64,000 bases of DNA from Rickettsiales bacterium (GCA_002729235.1 PBTY01000081.1:33881-97880), one strand, 5' to 3'; numbered from the stretch's first letter, positions 36,701-46,035 are shown. The notes: generated by a model not told the origin, from the letters alone. Numbers and translations: made by a program.

Positions 36701-39700
36701 ACAATGGTGGTGCAATAGATATTTCTGTAATTGGTGGTGTTGGTCCATACCAGTATCTATGGAGCAATGGAGCGACTACACAGGATTTGGTAAATGTACC
36801 TGCTGGAAAGTATACCGTGCAGATCAAGGAAGGAAATGGATGTACCAATACGATTGAAGCAGAGGTAACTCAACCTGAATTGTTGATGTTAAAATTAGAC
36901 ACAGTGGTACAAATCAATTGTTATGGAGACAATACAGGTGCCATTGGTATCTCAGTAAAGGGAGGAGTAGCACCATATCGTTATAGCTGGAGTAATGGAG
37001 CAACCACCCAGGATATTTCCAAATTAACAGCGGGCAATTATAGTGTGACGGTCATTGATGCCAATGGTTGTATTAAGTCTGCATCTGCTGTGGTTAAAGA
37101 ACCTAATCCTTTCGTAGCGACTATAATTGACCAGAAAGATGTGTTGTGCTATGGTGATGAATCAGGTAGTATTAAATTGAACGTAACAGGAGGGGTACAG
37201 CCATATGTGTTTAAATGGAGCCATGGAGCTAGTTCTCAAAACTTAGATCAATTACCTGCAGGTAAATACTCAGTGGTCATCACAGATGCCATGGGATGTA
37301 TTCAGACTTTGGAAACAACAATTACTCAGCCTCCATTAATGAAAGTTGACCTAGTATCAGTAGAAGATGTTACCTGTGCTGGAGGGTCTGACGGGTCAGT
37401 CAATATCTCGGTGACTGGTGGAAAAACACCTTATAGATATAAATGGAGTAACGGAGCAACTACTCAGGATTTAGAGAATATCCAAGCAGGTACCTACAAG
37501 CTTACTGTTGTGGATGCTTATGGGTGTTCTGATGAGAATATAGAAGTGACTGTAGCTGAGCCACCAGTAATTACTGCCAGCATTACCAGTGTTACCAATA
37601 TTGAATCTTTCGGGTTAAGTAGCGGAGCTATTGATTTGAGTATCGATGGTGGTGTAAAACCTTATAAATACAGTTGGAGTAATGGTGCCACTACTCAAGA
37701 TATTAGTGGTGTTCCTGCTGGTAACTATTCAGTGTTCATCGTTGACGCTAATCAATGTGAGGTGAATTTAAATGCTACTGTTACCCAACCTCCGCAATTA
37801 AATGTTTTAGTAGAATCCGTACAGAGTATTCTTTGTAGTGGAAATAACACGGGTGCCATTAATGTCTCAGTATCAGGAGGTGTACAGCCATATACATTCG
37901 AATGGAGTAACGGTGATTCCACGCAGAACATCAGTGATGTGCCTGCTGGAGATTATTCTCTAACTGTAACTGATGCAAACAATCATAGAAAAATTATTAC
38001 TTCCAATATTCCAGAGCCAACACCGCTGTTGGTAAATGTGGATCATTTGGAGCATGTGAAGATTTTTGGTCAAACTACTGGAGCAGTCGATATTACCGTG
38101 ACTGGGGGCGTAAAACCATACACCTATCAATGGAGCAATGGAGCAAGTACTCAAGATCTTAAGGATCTTCCTGCGGGTAGGTATGAGCTTCTTTTGACCG
38201 ATGCCAATGGGTGTACAGTTAATACGATAAGTGAAATTGAACAGCCTGCAGAACTTATTGCCTCTATTTCAGATGTGACCAATGTTTTATGTTACGGAGA
38301 TAATAAAGGAGCAATTAGAGTTTCTGTTACTGGAGGAGTTCAACCTTATCAGTTTAGATGGAGTAACGGTGATCGTACTCAGGATATTGAGGAGGTGATC
38401 GCTGGAGTTTATTCACTAAAAATTACTGATGCTAACGGAAGTGTAAAGAACCTTGAGACAGAAATTACTCAGCCCACAGCATTGTCTGCTAATATTTCAT
38501 CTTTGGTTCACAATGATTGTTATGGAGAGCAGCAAGGTAGTATTGCAGTAAGTGTTTCTGGAGGGGTGGCGCCGTATTCTTATTCTTGGAGCAATGGATC
38601 TTCTTCTTCAAGCATAAGCGACTTGTCTGCAGGAAGCTATGATGTTATCATTCGAGATTCTTTAGGTTGTGAGCAGCGATTAGTGGCCGAAATTGAGCAA
38701 CCGGAAGAATTATTAGCTGTTGTCGAGAATATTAGAAATATCAATTGTAATGGTGAAGCTGAAGGGAAAATTGAAGTGGATGTGACAGGAGGCACTTCTC
38801 CTTACCGATTTAAATGGAGTAATGGAAGTGAGGCTAGAAACTTAACCAAGGTACTTGCTGGAAGCTATTCACTGGAAGTTTATGATGCGAAAGACTGTTT
38901 TGTTAAACTCGATGCTGAGATTACAGAACCTCCGTTGCTATCGGTTCAATTAGATACAGTTGTTCATAACCTCTGTAAGAATGATAATCAAGGAATGGTG
39001 GAGATCTCCGTAACTGGCGGTGTGACTCCTTACGAATACCGTTGGAGCAATGGTGAAAGAACAGAAGACCTTGTTGATGTTATTGCAGATACCTACACAG
39101 TGATTGTAAAAGATGCAAACGGATGTACACAAGAGTTGACAACTGAAGTTTTGGAGCCTCAACTATTGTCATTAGTAGTTGACTCTATTTCGCACGTACC
39201 ATGTAGTGGAGATGCTATCGGTTATTTCAGTGTTCAGGCAGCCGGTGGAGTAGCACCATATAAGTTTGAGTGGAGTAATGGTACAACCGGAAATGTTTTG
39301 AAAGATGTGAAAGCTGGAAAGTATGAAGCCACAGTTACCGATGCAAATGGTTGTGTAGCTACTATTTCTGACTTTATTAACGAGCCGCCTGCATTAATAA
39401 GTGGTATTAGTGCCATTACCGATATTCAGTGTTATGGAGACAGCTCAGGAGCTATTTACATTACGGCTCTCGAAGGCGTTGGACCTTATGAATTTGAATG
39501 GAGTAATGGAGCAACAACTAAAGACATTACTGGACTAACAGCAGGTGATTATCAATTGAAAATTACTCAGGGAAATAACTGTGTGACCTACCTGGAAGCA
39601 ACCGTATCACAACCAGAACCATTTGAGTTGTCTGTACTAGGGGTAGAAGATGTAACATGTTATGGTGATAAAACAGGTAAAATTGATATTGATGTGAAAG

Positions 39701-40476
39701 GTGGTGTAGCACCATATACGTATTCCTGGAGCAATGGAGCAGAAACACAGGATATCGCCAATGTAAAAGCAGATAATTACTCTGTGATGGTACGAGATGC
39801 CAATGGATGTTTGCTAACAACCTCACTTGATATCAATCAACCACAAGAGCTTCAGTTGACAATCGATTCAGTTAGAAACGTAAAATGTTGTGGGGATACC
39901 AGTGGGGCTATCTTCATCTCTGTTACTGGTGGTGTGGCTCCATATAAATATAATTGGAGTAATGGTGCAACTACTCAGGATATAACCAACCTGACGCTCG
40001 GTAAATACACAGTGACTGTCACTGATGCTGTCGGTTGTGAGGTGTCTAGTATTGAAGCAGACGAATTGGATATTTACGAGCAAGTACTTACCAAAGGAAA
40101 ATTCGTTACCACAGGAATTCAGTTTGACGTAGCCAAATCGACTATACGTCCAGAATCATTCGGTATAGTGAATAAGATTGCCACTATCATGAAGGAGTAT
40201 CCACAGTTGACATTCCGAATTGAAGGTCATACGGACGCGGATGGTACGGAAGCATCTAACCTGGCATTATCAAAATCGAGGGCTGCCGCTATTAAGGAAG
40301 CACTGGTGAAATTTGGTATCTCTGAAAATAGACTTCAGACAGAGGGGTATGGTGAATCACGTCCTATTGCTTCTAATTTGACTCAAGAAGGTAAGCAGAA
40401 AAATAGACGGGTAGAATTCATTTCACTTACGGGTAACCTGTCTGGTGAATTTGAAAACTTAGAACAAGAAGAGTAA
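33790..40476 (+). CDS. Giant SprB-repeat surface protein with C-terminal OmpA domain
   Basis: The protein has about 2228 residues from ATG 33790; a TTG at 33784 would add two. A signal peptide ends near VIAYSQ. From about residue 50, 27 tandem units of about 76 residues each carry the SprB pattern C-(F/Y)-G-D, GG--PY-Y-WSNGATTQD, AG-Y-V-V-DANGC. The last about 130 residues are an OmpA peptidoglycan-binding domain (IEGHTDADGTEASN, then KNRRVEF). SprB of gliding flavobacteria is a mobile adhesin with a T9SS sorting domain; here OmpA replaces that signal, so the chain is probably anchored from the outer membrane to the cell wall. The units differ at the DNA level, so the array is old. The two genes downstream follow a terminator. 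Confidence 0.92.
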   Translation: MNFRLPPNCLLTGIFLFVSVIAYSQDTTSTQKKGVDIFITQSPKIIISLDNTVDNKCYGDNNGAINITPKGGFPPYKYYWSHGATTQDVADLSAGFYKVAVYDGYSCSDTLLVEVKQPEPLKGEVVEVKDILCYGYTQGVIDIEVSGGVAPYTYSWSNGATTQDLENVKSGEYSVLITDANNCQEIVVARIEEKPLIVRSFDDLSNIKCFGDETGVIDISIEGGTPPYSYLWSNGATTEDISNLKAGNYEVTVTDAAGCTEVYAAKVKQPDQLTLNLDEVRNVRCFGDEGGAINIGVLGGTPPYSYEWSNGMTTQDINGVKAGRYSVTVTDAYGCSEKMETEITQPENMLINLVSSSNVTYYGGEDGAIDIQVSGGVAPYKFKWSNGETSEDISNIPAGNYNAKVTDATGCSKFIHVAIEQPEQLTAVINRAVNINCFGDESGELAVAVRGGIKPYKINWNTGATTAEITGLKAGNYSVSIVDANNHSVKIDTVLTEPEEFIAEVSKVTNILCFGEKEGAVDVEVTGGVAPYKYYWSNGMITQDILDVPAGTYSVKILDANRCVQNLEVEITQPEDLAIDMESLENVKCFSESTGSINVAISGGVEPYKFTWSNGATTQNVAELKSGNYKLTVEDANGCVEEFSTKITQPELLVIREEQVGHIDCFGNENGYIHLNISGGTAPYEYTWSNGATTKNINDLAAGDYNVTVKDANGCQATYSQTINTPEKLVANLDEIVNNVCAGDLKGEVNISVVGGVAPYRYRWSTGATSQDLVNVKSGKYSVEITDSNGCIDTLSAEITEPPLLEVKVESTNILCYGNKSGSINLTVTGGTKPYAYEWSNGAKTEDVASLGAGDYSVIITDANGCSRIEEVMITEPARFVAILESETQIKCYGQNTGAVRVRVSGGVEPYTYKWSNGAASKDIINIPAGTYTLLATDANGCTQQIKSTITQPTDVEYSVNKVTNLTCYGDNGGAIDISVIGGVGPYQYLWSNGATTQDLVNVPAGKYTVQIKEGNGCTNTIEAEVTQPELLMLKLDTVVQINCYGDNTGAIGISVKGGVAPYRYSWSNGATTQDISKLTAGNYSVTVIDANGCIKSASAVVKEPNPFVATIIDQKDVLCYGDESGSIKLNVTGGVQPYVFKWSHGASSQNLDQLPAGKYSVVITDAMGCIQTLETTITQPPLMKVDLVSVEDVTCAGGSDGSVNISVTGGKTPYRYKWSNGATTQDLENIQAGTYKLTVVDAYGCSDENIEVTVAEPPVITASITSVTNIESFGLSSGAIDLSIDGGVKPYKYSWSNGATTQDISGVPAGNYSVFIVDANQCEVNLNATVTQPPQLNVLVESVQSILCSGNNTGAINVSVSGGVQPYTFEWSNGDSTQNISDVPAGDYSLTVTDANNHRKIITSNIPEPTPLLVNVDHLEHVKIFGQTTGAVDITVTGGVKPYTYQWSNGASTQDLKDLPAGRYELLLTDANGCTVNTISEIEQPAELIASISDVTNVLCYGDNKGAIRVSVTGGVQPYQFRWSNGDRTQDIEEVIAGVYSLKITDANGSVKNLETEITQPTALSANISSLVHNDCYGEQQGSIAVSVSGGVAPYSYSWSNGSSSSSISDLSAGSYDVIIRDSLGCEQRLVAEIEQPEELLAVVENIRNINCNGEAEGKIEVDVTGGTSPYRFKWSNGSEARNLTKVLAGSYSLEVYDAKDCFVKLDAEITEPPLLSVQLDTVVHNLCKNDNQGMVEISVTGGVTPYEYRWSNGERTEDLVDVIADTYTVIVKDANGCTQELTTEVLEPQLLSLVVDSISHVPCSGDAIGYFSVQAAGGVAPYKFEWSNGTTGNVLKDVKAGKYEATVTDANGCVATISDFINEPPALISGISAITDIQCYGDSSGAIYITALEGVGPYEFEWSNGATTKDITGLTAGDYQLKITQGNNCVTYLEATVSQPEPFELSVLGVEDVTCYGDKTGKIDIDVKGGVAPYTYSWSNGAETQDIANVKADNYSVMVRDANGCLLTTSLDINQPQELQLTIDSVRNVKCCGDTSGAIFISVTGGVAPYKYNWSNGATTQDITNLTLGKYTVTVTDAVGCEVSSIEADELDIYEQVLTKGKFVTTGIQFDVAKSTIRPESFGIVNKIATIMKEYPQLTFRIEGHTDADGTEASNLALSKSRAAAIKEALVKFGISENRLQTEGYGESRPIASNLTQEGKQKNRRVEFISLTGNLSGEFENLEQEE
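33937..40074 (+). repeat. 27 tandem SprB-type repeats (coding, about 228 bp each)
   Basis: Repeat unit boundaries were set by eye on the CxGD and DANGC motifs. Most units have two Cys, one near the start and one near the end. Units 5, 17 and 19 lack the first, and units 6, 18 and 20 lack the second. Confidence 0.9.
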
Positions 40477-40492
40477 ACTACTAACCACTCTA

Positions 40493-40537
40493 AAAAAGGC
40501 TGCAAATTTTATAATTTGTGGCCTTTTGTTTTTTATG
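40493..40537 (+). terminator. Rho-independent terminator of the SprB-repeat gene
   Basis: AAGGCTGCAAATT pairs with AATTTGTGGCCTT (G-U and one mismatch allowed) around a 4-base loop. It is flanked by A-rich DNA on the left and a T-rich tract on the right. Confidence 0.85.
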
Positions 40538-40632
40538 ACGGATTGAAAAAGGAGACTGCTCGTTAGGTTATCTCTTTCTAAAATTGTTGTATTTTGACAC
40601 CAGCTTTTTATCCTTAGTCACTAGGCAGTTTG

Positions 40633-41436
40633 ATGAAGTATGTTATAAGTGTTTTATTGTCTTTTCTTTTATTAGGTTTCGCCGTAGCGTCTTCTGACTC
40701 AACTAAAAGGAGAGATTTGAATGTGCGATTTGGGGTCATTCATGCCGCATTATCTGACAAGGTGTTCACACCTATCACCTATACAGGTAAAAGTGTTGTC
40801 TGGGGTGGTACTTTTTTGGCCGAGCGTGAATATCAGACGCATAGAGTGTCTGTGGGATATACCTCACTCACATTCAGCAATCAAATTAATAATAATAGAT
40901 GGCTGGTATCCAATGAAACTATCAGGTATGATTATTTGCGGAGAATTAATTCCCTTCAATTATGTGATTTTCGAATAGGGATTGGTACTAAGAACTATAT
41001 CTCGCTAAGGAGTCTCATGCTTTCAGGTAATGAAGAAACTGGATATGATGTTTTCTCAAGTCTTCCAGTGAATCTCTTGATTAATCTGAAACCAGGATCA
41101 AGGCATCATGTTAGTATTTATTTATCTACAGGTCTGTTCGCTTATGTGATTGGACAAATGAAAGCTCCAAAAGATTGGCCCGCAGATTTCACTTCCTCCA
41201 TTTTGGATCATAATGACTCACCCAATATAGGATCAATTGTCAAGTCAGGTAAAGTCTTATGGCTTGATGCTTTTCTAGATATTGATACCGTAATAGAATA
41301 TGACTTTCAGTTAGCTAAGAAATGGGGTATAGTAGCCCAATACGCCTTTAATTATTACACCTATGAGAAATATGAACGCGTAAAAAGTGCCGATAGTCAA
41401 TATCAAATAGGAATAAAATACAGCTTTTTCAGATGA
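40633..41436 (+). CDS. Probable outer-membrane beta-barrel protein
   Basis: The protein has 267 residues from ATG 40633 with a signal peptide (MKYVISVLLSFLLLGFAVA). The mature part alternates short amphipathic strands with turns (GGTFLAEREYQTHRVSVGYTSLTF, HHVSIYLSTGLFAYVIG) and ends IGIKYSFFR, close to the aromatic terminus of Bacteroidota barrels. No family name is recognised. Its stop overlaps the next gene as ATGA, so it is translationally coupled to an S41-type lipoprotein protease. Confidence 0.65.
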   Translation: MKYVISVLLSFLLLGFAVASSDSTKRRDLNVRFGVIHAALSDKVFTPITYTGKSVVWGGTFLAEREYQTHRVSVGYTSLTFSNQINNNRWLVSNETIRYDYLRRINSLQLCDFRIGIGTKNYISLRSLMLSGNEETGYDVFSSLPVNLLINLKPGSRHHVSIYLSTGLFAYVIGQMKAPKDWPADFTSSILDHNDSPNIGSIVKSGKVLWLDAFLDIDTVIEYDFQLAKKWGIVAQYAFNYYTYEKYERVKSADSQYQIGIKYSFFR

Positions 41437-42443
41437 GACTGATCAAATACATAGGGTTAATACTTATAATAAGCAGCTGTGAAAACTTACTGAACCAAGA
41501 TGAATTGTATCCTTCGCAACGAGAGGTGTTTCAATACTATTGGGATGATTTTGATCAATATTATGTGGGGTTTGAACAGAGAGGGGTTAATTGGGATTCC
41601 GTTTATATTAGCTCAATGCAGCGTATAGATTCAGGACTGTCCCAAGATCAGTTTTTTGATTTGCTGAAATCTATAACCCTGAATTTTGAGGATATACATG
41701 TGGCCTTGGTTGGTGGCAATGAATCAGTATTCTTTAGTCCAGTTACCTTAGGCAGCAGAAGAGTGAAAGAGCTAGATAGGTCAATTAATGACCTGAATAA
41801 GGTAGGTGATCTATTAGAGCATGCGATTATAGCCGGTGATATTGCATATTTAAGAGTGCCAAGTTTTAGCGGTCGGTTTGACGTGAGTGAGTTTACGGTA
41901 GTTGATGATATTATTCCTGACTGGAATAACCAGACTCAGGGATTGATTCTTGATTTGAGACTAAATGGAGGTGGAGAATATAGCAATGGTAAAGCTCTGG
42001 CCTCAAGGTTTATTGATCACGAACTATTGTATGCCAGACACAATAAGAGGAATGGAAGTGATCATGGTGATTTCACCGAATATTTCCAGGATGTATTGGC
42101 CCCTGATGGTGAAGAGGCTTACCTAAAACCTATCGTTCTGTTAACCAATGGTTTGACAGGTAGTGCAGCTGAGCTGTTTGCACAAGCATTGAGATGTCGA
42201 GAAAGAGTATTGATAGTTGGTGAGCCTACATCAGGAGGACTGGGTATCAACAACTGGAGAGAACTGCCAAATGGATGGAATCATCGCATTACGATGACGC
42301 TAGTGGAGGATTGTCAGGGAAGTATCCATGAGGGAATTGGAATTACTCCAGATTTCTTTGACACAATATCTTATGCGGACTCAACCGCTAATGTAGATAG
42401 TCAACTAAGAGCAGCTGTTTCCTTGATTAAACAAGGCTTTTAA
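41433..42443 (+). CDS. S41-family peptidase (lipoprotein)
   Basis: The 336-residue protein starts with a lipoprotein signal ending ISSC (Cys 16). The C-terminal S41/tail-specific protease domain (about 130-330) has GLILDLRLNGGGEYSNGKAL, the nucleophile serine region TNGLTGSAAELFAQAL, and GEPTSGGLGINN, as in CtpA/tricorn-core-like enzymes. No PDZ domain is visible. Its four-base overlap with the barrel gene suggests that the two envelope proteins act together. The substrate may be a C-terminal peptide of a secreted protein, but that is not shown. Confidence 0.87.
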   Translation: MRLIKYIGLILIISSCENLLNQDELYPSQREVFQYYWDDFDQYYVGFEQRGVNWDSVYISSMQRIDSGLSQDQFFDLLKSITLNFEDIHVALVGGNESVFFSPVTLGSRRVKELDRSINDLNKVGDLLEHAIIAGDIAYLRVPSFSGRFDVSEFTVVDDIIPDWNNQTQGLILDLRLNGGGEYSNGKALASRFIDHELLYARHNKRNGSDHGDFTEYFQDVLAPDGEEAYLKPIVLLTNGLTGSAAELFAQALRCRERVLIVGEPTSGGLGINNWRELPNGWNHRITMTLVEDCQGSIHEGIGITPDFFDTISYADSTANVDSQLRAAVSLIKQGF

Positions 42444-42472
42444 AATGTATTTAGGAAGTTCTTCAATTGAGT

Positions 42473-42480
42473 TAACTTTG
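42473..42480 (+). promoter_or_regulatory. Bacteroidota -7 element upstream of lacI-type gene
   Basis: TAACTTTG matches the TAnnTTTG consensus and lies 25 bases before the start codon. Confidence 0.55.
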
Positions 42481-42505
42481 TGTATCCATCATTTCCACCA
42501 CCAGT

Positions 42506-43492
42506 ATGTCAAAAGTAGCCACAATCAAAGATGTTGCTAGTGCCTTAGGAGTATCTACTTCTACAGTTTCCAGGATTTTAAATGGGAAAAACCAGAGCAA
42601 TAAGGACCTGGTTGAAAAAGTTCAGGAAGTCGCTAAGAAACTTAATTATCAGGTAAATACTACAGCTAGAGGTCTTAGAACTAATAAGTCTGGGTTGATC
42701 GGTATCATTGTGCCAGATATTAGCGATGACTTCTTTGCAAGTGTATTCGCAGGTATTGAGGAGGTGACTGAAGCAGAGGGATATAACTTGCTCATTTGTC
42801 AGTCCAATGAGAGAAAAGATAAGGAAGAACAACTTGTACAACAGTTGATCGCTTGTAATGTGGAGGGCTTAATGATTTCGGTAACTCAGGAAACCGATAC
42901 TGTGAATTTTTTAGACAGCTTCGCAAACATGGGTAAGAAAGTTGTCATGTTTGATCGTGTCATCAGACAAAATACCTATCCGGTAATAGAGACAAACGAT
43001 TTTGATGGAACCTACAACGCTGGCAAGCACCTGATAAAAACAGGAAGCAAAAAGTTTCTCTATTTGGGGTTATTTGAAAACCTGGAGAACAATAGACAAA
43101 GGCTTGGCGGTTATGAGGCCGCATTGGCTGATTCAGGACTCAATCTTGAGAGAAAAGCCTACGTAGAGGATATTCAAGAAACGGCCAACATACTTCAGCG
43201 AAATTGGGATGAAAGCATTGATACTATTGTGTGCTATAACGATATGATTGCTGCTGAAACACTGGCTTATTTTAATGAGAAAGGAATTCGAGTGCCAGCT
43301 CAAGTCTCAGTGTGTGGGTTTGATAATAGACCATTGTGTCGGTATACGCAACCCACGTTAACAAGTGTGGTGCAGCCAACAAAACGCCTGGGGGCTCTGG
43401 CAACACATACACTTTTAGGACTGATCAATGAATCAGATGTGGAACCAATGGAGTTGGAGAATAACTTGATTCTGAGAGGATCAACTTCATAA
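42506..43492 (+). CDS. LacI-family transcriptional regulator
   Basis: The 328-residue protein has an N-terminal helix-turn-helix (ATIKDVASALGVSTSTVSRI) and hinge, then a periplasmic-binding-protein-like ligand domain (GLIGIIVPDISDDFF, VCGFDNRPLCRYTQP). These regulators usually respond to a sugar or nucleoside, but no sugar-use genes are adjacent, so its target is probably elsewhere or is itself. A -7 motif is present upstream. Confidence 0.92.
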   Translation: MSKVATIKDVASALGVSTSTVSRILNGKNQSNKDLVEKVQEVAKKLNYQVNTTARGLRTNKSGLIGIIVPDISDDFFASVFAGIEEVTEAEGYNLLICQSNERKDKEEQLVQQLIACNVEGLMISVTQETDTVNFLDSFANMGKKVVMFDRVIRQNTYPVIETNDFDGTYNAGKHLIKTGSKKFLYLGLFENLENNRQRLGGYEAALADSGLNLERKAYVEDIQETANILQRNWDESIDTIVCYNDMIAAETLAYFNEKGIRVPAQVSVCGFDNRPLCRYTQPTLTSVVQPTKRLGALATHTLLGLINESDVEPMELENNLILRGSTS

Positions 43493-43685
43493 AAGTCTTG
43501 AATTACTGATTTTGTTGAGCTAATTTCTAGTATAGAATGGTTTTAGTGTTCATTCCTAGCTAGTCAAATGTCCGTATTTGAACATAGCTGACTCTCTTTT
43601 TAAGTCAGAAAGTGGCTTACTTTAGTGTTTAGATGGTTGGCATTTTTTTTGAGCTGAATAGGATGATCAAATACCTAACTTTCCT

Positions 43686-46031
43686 ATGAATAATCTATTC
43701 AAGTACACTATCAGGAGTTTGTTCACACGCAAATTTTTTACCCTGATTAACATCAGTGGATTGGCAATTGGTATAGCTGTATTTCTAGTGTTAATATCCT
43801 ATGTGAGGTCGGAGTCCAGCTACGATCACTACCATCAGAAGGCAGATCGTACTTATAAGCTAATTACCCATTTTACCAATCAACATGGTAATGAATACCA
43901 ATACAGCATTGTCATGGGTGACGTTAATGAAGTTATCCGCCAGCAAGTACCGGAAGTTGAGATTGCTTCCTTAATGTATGGCCCCGATCGGGTTGAGATG
44001 GATTTAGGTGGAGATCAAAGGAGCAAAGCAAAAGTCCTGTATGTTGATTATTCTTTTCTAGATGTATTTGATTTCCCTCTGATGGAAGGGGTAAAGTTTG
44101 ATCAACCTGATCAAATCATCATCAATCAAGAATTTGTCAAAAAAGCATTTGAGAATAATGATGCACTTGGGCAAAGAGTAGGGATAGAGGATAAGTCTTT
44201 TAGTCTGGCTGGTATTGTTGAAGTGCCAAAGGATACCCGGTTCCAATTTGATGCGCTAATTCCTATTGAAGCATATCCGTATGTAATGGACATGAAAAGT
44301 GGAGGTGTGGAATTTGAAAGTTATTTCACACTATTGCCAAACGGTAATAATGAGGAGACCTTACACAAAATTGCTGCCACATATAATGAGTTCCTCGAAT
44401 CTAAATGGACACTTTGTTCTGCTGATAATTACTTGATTCCTATCAAAGATGTATATCTGGATGATCGTGTCAACCACCGAATGGGAAATGGAAATGCTGC
44501 CATGTTGGTTGTCTTTTTGATCGTGGCAATGATCATCGTCATTCTAGCTTTAATGAATTACTTGAATGTTCAAATCGCCTATTCTTTTACTCGAAGAACA
44601 GAGATGAAAATTAGGAAGGTGATGGGTGCAGGAGTTAAGCATCTCATGTCTCTAAGTTTGGTGGAATCCATGATGGTTATAGGAATCTCCGGGATCATAG
44701 CACTGTTACTCGTTCAACTCATTGACGAAGCCACTAATCAGACGGCTATTAAATTAGTGAGGAACGTGTCTTTGAATAATTGGTCATTGGTAGAATGGAG
44801 TTATTTCGGAGCTGTCCTGTTAATTCTTATTGTTATTTCTACCATCTTCTCTGTGAGAAGAATGACTCAGTTAAAATTTGATGCCAGTTTAAAAATAAAG
44901 GCTCTTGGAAACGGTACTTTGGCAATGATTGCTTTTCAGTTTTTCATTACTGCGGGTTTGTTGTCAATGATTCTCTTTATCAACGCACAGATGAGCTACA
45001 TACAAGCATTTGACCGGGGATACAATGAGGAGAACGTATTGGTGGTTAAAAATCTCAGCAACGACTTTCGGGGAAATTTTCAAACCATCAAAACGGAGCT
45101 TCTTCGTAATCCATCCATCCTATCTGTGAGTGGAATGCAATCCGAGCCAGGAGCTGGAACAAGTGGGCAAATTGCTCGTAAAGCCTCTGATCCTGAGGAA
45201 AAGGCAATCAGTATTAATCATGTGAGGACATTAGGTGGCTACGTAGAGACTTTTGGATTAAATGTGGTAGCTGGAACGGATTTTTCCAATTCATCCAATG
45301 ACCAATACCAATTTATCATCAATGAGACTGCTGCCTCTAGAATATTTGCTGAAGGTGAAAATCCGATTGGTCAAACGCTGGATATGGCTGGAAGAATCGG
45401 TGTGGTAGTTGGAGTAGTTCAAGATTATAATTATCAATCACTTCGACAGAAAATACAACCATTGGTTATTGATATAGAGGATCCTTATTCATTAAAACTC
45501 GCCATACGGCTGAATAGCGAGAATATCTCTGAATCAATTGATTTCATTTCCAAGACCTTACAAACTGTTGATTCGAAATATGGCTTGGAATACAGCTTTG
45601 TTGATGAGCAATTCGACCGAATGTATTATTCAGAGATTGATTCAAAGAAGATTTTGAGTTACGCTACCATTGTAGCACTTGTGATATCGTTGTTTGGATT
45701 GCTTTCCATGACCATATTTGTCATTCAGTCCAAAACGAAAGAGATGGCAATGAGAAAAATACTTGGAGCGGATGTTATTCACTTATTTTGGCAATTGTCT
45801 AAAAAAACGTTCTACTGCATTTTGGCGGGTAATGTATTGGCAGTTCCAATGGTTTATTGGTTTGCACAAGACTGGGTTTCAGAATTCGCATTCCACATCT
45901 CCATGAATCAGTTGGTTTGGATTGTTCCTACTTCATTAACGATATCTCTGATAGTAGCAGTATTTGTCGTACTGCAACAACTCTGGAAGGCAGTTTACAT
46001 TAATCCAGTTAATTATCTTCGATACGAGTAA
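43686..46031 (+). CDS. MacB/FtsX-type ABC transporter permease
   Basis: The 781-residue protein has an N-terminal membrane segment (LINISGLAIGIAVFLVLISYV) and a large periplasmic MacB_PCD-like domain. Two FtsX blocks follow, each ending with paired membrane segments (VVFLIVAMIIVILALMNYL; ATIVALVISLFGLLSMTIF; LVWIVPTSLTISLIVAVFVV). This is the long Bacteroidota type in which two half-permeases are fused. No ATPase gene lies nearby, so it must borrow one. It may move lipoproteins, peptides or lipids. A bidirectional terminator follows. Confidence 0.9.
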   Translation: MNNLFKYTIRSLFTRKFFTLINISGLAIGIAVFLVLISYVRSESSYDHYHQKADRTYKLITHFTNQHGNEYQYSIVMGDVNEVIRQQVPEVEIASLMYGPDRVEMDLGGDQRSKAKVLYVDYSFLDVFDFPLMEGVKFDQPDQIIINQEFVKKAFENNDALGQRVGIEDKSFSLAGIVEVPKDTRFQFDALIPIEAYPYVMDMKSGGVEFESYFTLLPNGNNEETLHKIAATYNEFLESKWTLCSADNYLIPIKDVYLDDRVNHRMGNGNAAMLVVFLIVAMIIVILALMNYLNVQIAYSFTRRTEMKIRKVMGAGVKHLMSLSLVESMMVIGISGIIALLLVQLIDEATNQTAIKLVRNVSLNNWSLVEWSYFGAVLLILIVISTIFSVRRMTQLKFDASLKIKALGNGTLAMIAFQFFITAGLLSMILFINAQMSYIQAFDRGYNEENVLVVKNLSNDFRGNFQTIKTELLRNPSILSVSGMQSEPGAGTSGQIARKASDPEEKAISINHVRTLGGYVETFGLNVVAGTDFSNSSNDQYQFIINETAASRIFAEGENPIGQTLDMAGRIGVVVGVVQDYNYQSLRQKIQPLVIDIEDPYSLKLAIRLNSENISESIDFISKTLQTVDSKYGLEYSFVDEQFDRMYYSEIDSKKILSYATIVALVISLFGLLSMTIFVIQSKTKEMAMRKILGADVIHLFWQLSKKTFYCILAGNVLAVPMVYWFAQDWVSEFAFHISMNQLVWIVPTSLTISLIVAVFVVLQQLWKAVYINPVNYLRYE

Positions 46032-46035
46032 ACTT

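Noticed and set aside
33937..40074. Tandem repeats as a CRISPR array or DNA satellite
   Set aside because: The periodicity of about 228 bp is in protein sequence; DNA units are divergent, in one long open frame, with no short identical repeats or unique spacers.
43686..46031. Complete ABC exporter operon
   Set aside because: No ATPase or membrane-fusion gene is adjacent; the mini-ATPase at 30349 is too distant and lacks the signature motif.
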